6,969 nt of DNA, from contig CAZEJK010000265.1 in NCBI GenBank assembly GCA_964512045.1, positions 1 through 6,969 of the forward strand. Reading direction: 5' to 3'. Shown here in pieces: positions 4,991 to 6,969 of this stretch. Origin of the DNA: CAZEJK01 sp964512045. GTDB taxonomy: Bacteria > Acidobacteriota > Thermoanaerobaculia > Thermoanaerobaculales > Sulfomarinibacteraceae. Position 1 is the stretch's first letter. The number at the start of each line of letters is the position of its first letter. Under the pieces are notes generated by a model, which worked only from the letters and a program-made list of their open reading frames with translations, searched no databases and had not been told where the DNA came from. Position numbers and translations under genes: made by a program.

Positions 4991-6637
4991 CTAACCGTCT
5001 TCCTCGGCGCCACCATTCCGGCGGCCGAGCCGCTCCCAGATTGCTGCTTCCACCTCGGCGGACGTTCGCTCCACCGTCGTCAACGCAGCTTCCGCACGCT
5101 GCAACAGCTCGCTGGCTTCCGCGTCTTCCGTCATCTCCTGCAGGTTGATCCTCACGTTGAGCGCGGCGCCGACCGCTGCGGCACGCGCCATCGCTGCCCC
5201 CACGGCCGCGTCGGACACGGAAGCCTGCAGCCCGAGCTCGCCTGAACGTCGGCACAGCTCGACGATCTCCGGGCACGACTCGGCGACCGTGAGGGGTACT
5301 CTCGCCGCATCCAGGGTCGCCTCCCGCACCGCATGGCCGTCACCGCTGCGGTTCGCCTCCATGAGTCGTTCGAACGCCCAGGTGTCCTCATCGACTGCGT
5401 CGAGAAGCTGCTGCTTGAGCTCCTGGGCACGCATAGAGATCGTCTCGAGGTCCTCTCGTACCGACGCGAAGGCGCTCTTCGGATGGGGAAGGTTCGCCAC
5501 CATGGATGCCAGCGCCGCCGCCAACGATCCCGCCACCGCGGCCACCGATCCCCCGCCGGGCGCCGCGGAGTCGCGCGAGGTCTCGTCGGCGAAGTCACTG
5601 ATGGTCATGGACACGAGTGGCCGATGCGGCGCCAGGCGGTACTCGATCACCCGTTCCTGCGGCTCGAACGGAGCCACGTCGCTCAGCCCGAGGCTGAGCA
5701 CCGCGGACTGCACCAGATCCCGCTCCGGAACGCCCCTCGAGCGACCCATCCGCTGCAGGTAATGCCGACCCGCAGCCAGAATCGAGCCCCTCGGGATCAA
5801 GCCGACGATCTCGGAGCCGGTCACGCGCATCCCACGCGCCTGCGCTCGCTGCTCGCAGGTGTCGAACGCGACATGGACCGGTGTGACATCCAGATCCACG
5901 AGGTTCATCGACACCTGCGCCCGGCCGTACTCTGGAATGTACCAACCGAGCCCACGGACGGCTTCGAGAAGCCCCGGCTCCTGCACGCGCGTGCCGTCGG
6001 CGGCACGAACGGTCCGGCCCTTCTCACGCACGTCGAACGCCACCCGGTTGGCCCACCTCTTGTCGGTCACGTTCAAGTCCACGTTATAGGCAACCAGGAA
6101 CTTGCGTGCACCGATGGTGACCGCGCCGAAGCGCTCGTCGAACCTGGCCGGTCCGAAGTCGGGAGCCCACTCCGGCTCGGCGAACCGTCTGGACAGCGAC
6201 TCGTACTCACCCACACGACACGCCGACAGAGACCGGCGCTCTGACCGTGTTGCAGCGAGCTCGTAGAGGAACACGGGCAGCTCGAGCTCCCGACCAACCC
6301 GCTCACCGAGCTGACGGGCCAGCTCGACGCACTCGTCCATCGACACACCGCTCACCGGCACGAACGGGACCACGTCCACCGCCCCCTGGCGCGGATGGGC
6401 GCCGGCGTGCTCCCGCATGTCGATCAGCTGGCGCGCCCGTACGATCAGCTCGAACGCCCCTTCCACGACTGCGTCGGGCGCACCAACGAACGTGATCACC
6501 GTCCGGTTCGTCTCCTGACCGGGATCGACATCCAGAACCGAAACGCCATCCACCGCAGCGGCGGCGGCAACAACAGCGTCGATCACGTCGCCACGTCGGC
6601 CTTCAGAGATGTTTGGGACACACTCGACGATTTGCAT
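4991..6637 (-). CDS. ftcD: Fused glutamate formimidoyltransferase / formimidoyl-THF cyclodeaminase
   Basis: This 548-residue bifunctional enzyme is close to the roughly 541 residues of the animal fusion. Residues 1 to about 330 are the formiminotransferase: MQIVECVPNISEGR at the N-terminus, and HPRQGAVDVVPFVP with His81 at the place of the catalytic histidine. Then come FLVAYNVDLNV (180-190) and VSMNLVDLDVTPVH in the second half. After a short linker the cyclodeaminase begins near 344 with MTISDFADET and APGGGSVAA (359-367); its acidic VDEDTWAF (415-422) fits the region of the catalytic aspartate. The enzyme moves the formimino group of formiminoglutamate to tetrahydrofolate, then releases ammonia to give 5,10-methenyl-THF, the last step of one histidine-degradation route. 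The start is fixed by GAGGAGGT (6641-6648) and the conserved N-terminus. No hut genes are adjacent. It is followed at 6 nt by the MauE-like gene. Confidence 0.96.
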   Translation of the reverse strand: MQIVECVPNISEGRRGDVIDAVVAAAAAVDGVSVLDVDPGQETNRTVITFVGAPDAVVEGAFELIVRARQLIDMREHAGAHPRQGAVDVVPFVPVSGVSMDECVELARQLGERVGRELELPVFLYELAATRSERRSLSACRVGEYESLSRRFAEPEWAPDFGPARFDERFGAVTIGARKFLVAYNVDLNVTDKRWANRVAFDVREKGRTVRAADGTRVQEPGLLEAVRGLGWYIPEYGRAQVSMNLVDLDVTPVHVAFDTCEQRAQARGMRVTGSEIVGLIPRGSILAAGRHYLQRMGRSRGVPERDLVQSAVLSLGLSDVAPFEPQERVIEYRLAPHRPLVSMTISDFADETSRDSAAPGGGSVAAVAGSLAAALASMVANLPHPKSAFASVREDLETISMRAQELKQQLLDAVDEDTWAFERLMEANRSGDGHAVREATLDAARVPLTVAESCPEIVELCRRSGELGLQASVSDAAVGAAMARAAAVGAALNVRINLQEMTEDAEASELLQRAEAALTTVERTSAEVEAAIWERLGRRNGGAEEDG

Positions 6638-6675
6638 CGCACCTCCTCGAACTCCCGAACACCGATCCAGCTCGG

Positions 6676-6690
6676 CCAGCTCCCAGCTGG
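6676..6690. repeat. Inverted repeat in the ftcD leader
   Basis: CCAGCT (6676-6681) and AGCTGG (6685-6690) flank 3 nt. A third CCAGCT lies at 6667-6672, giving two direct copies plus one inverted copy between the candidate promoter and the SD of the cyclodeaminase gene. It may be an operator or a leader hairpin; short GC-rich repeats of this size can also arise by chance. Confidence 0.35.
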
Positions 6691-6736
6691 GTCGCTGCCA
6701 ACACAGTTCGCAGCACGCACCGGCCGGCGGCGCACC

Positions 6737-6765
6737 AGTATACCGTCACGACCTTCGCGTGGGGA
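6737..6765 (-). promoter_or_regulatory. Candidate promoter for ftcD and the MauE-like gene
   Basis: On the - strand TATACT (6742-6737) is a 5/6 match to a -10 box. The hexamer 17 bp upstream, TCCCCA (6765-6760), is a poor -35. It sits in the gap between the upstream gene's stop and the ftcD start, about 100 nt before the ATG, and would transcribe ftcD and the MauE-like gene together. Confidence 0.45.
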
Positions 6766-6789
6766 CCCGCTATCACACGATACTCATAC

Positions 6790-6969
6790 CTAAGCTGAGC
6801 GGTTCTGCGGGCGCGTTGCGGCGGCAACGTCGGCGGCCACCATCATCCGTACCAGGCCGGCGAAGTCGGTGCCCGCCGCGCCGACCTGGCCGAAGGCGGC
6901 GGACATGCCGTCGCCGATGCTGGGGGCCCCGCCCTCGGCAACGCTGGTGGCGAGGGGGACGATGCCGCT
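6790..6969 (-). CDS. C-terminal end of an unidentified protein
   Basis: The - strand frame is open from the window edge to TAG at 6792-6790, giving 59 codons of a gene that begins right of the window. It is supported as coding because nearly every codon ends in G or C, in line with the neighbouring genes, while the other frames look unnatural. The peptide contains PLATSVAEGGAPSIGDGM, then FGQVGAAGTDFAGLVRMMVA, and ends TRPQNRSA. I do not recognise the family. The proline-rich start and trailing helix vaguely recall the C-terminal end of ParA/Mrp-type P-loop ATPases, but this is too weak to name it. It reads toward ftcD with 152 nt between them. Confidence 0.72.
   Translation of the reverse strand, partial: SGIVPLATSVAEGGAPSIGDGMSAAFGQVGAAGTDFAGLVRMMVAADVAAATRPQNRSA

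Noticed and set aside
5333..6244. 303-residue + strand frame inside ftcD
   Set aside because: It is a shadow of the well-conserved formiminotransferase-cyclodeaminase on the - strand.

Overview
The window is GC-rich and gene-dense and shows no mobile elements, tRNA, rRNA or CRISPR. It looks like a chromosomal segment of a high-GC diderm bacterium. The main evidence for an outer membrane is a lipoprotein with a lipobox, a coiled coil and a C-terminal OmpA-type peptidoglycan-binding domain. A redox membrane protein and an archaeal-style HMG-CoA synthase/thiolase/DUF35 set would fit phyla such as Acidobacteriota, Gemmatimonadota or Myxococcota-like lineages. That placement is inference and cannot be settled from the sequence alone.

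Left part, + strand (1-1859): the end of an HMG-CoA-synthase-like enzyme, a full SCP2-type thiolase and a DUF35 OB-fold protein. They form a tight operon closed by a long perfect-palindrome terminator. In archaea the equivalent three proteins form one complex that couples acetoacetyl-CoA formation to HMG-CoA synthesis. Here the DUF35 protein has lost all four cysteines of its usual zinc ribbon.

Middle (1860-2963): an ArsR/SmtB-family metal-sensor-like repressor on + (2011-2382), preceded by an AT-rich promoter-like island. It converges on a TIGR00725/LOG-like Rossmann protein on - (2451-2963). No metal transporter or detoxification gene lies next to the repressor.

Right part, - strand (read from right to left): the last 59 codons of an unidentified protein (6790-6969), a 152-nt gap with a promoter candidate, a full fused formiminotransferase-cyclodeaminase (4991-6637), and, 6 nt later, a MauE/DoxX-like membrane protein with a periplasmic CxxC domain (3929-4984). 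After a 229-nt gap with its own promoter candidate come the OmpA-type lipoprotein (3055-3699), its terminator (about 2985-3015) and the TIGR00725 gene.

The genes do not form one pathway: the window holds several short units. The points most worth a second look are the cysteine-free DUF35 partner, the mixed ligand set of the orphan ArsR sensor, the MauE/thioredoxin-like fusion next to a folate enzyme, and the terminator that sits almost on top of the start of the TIGR00725 gene.
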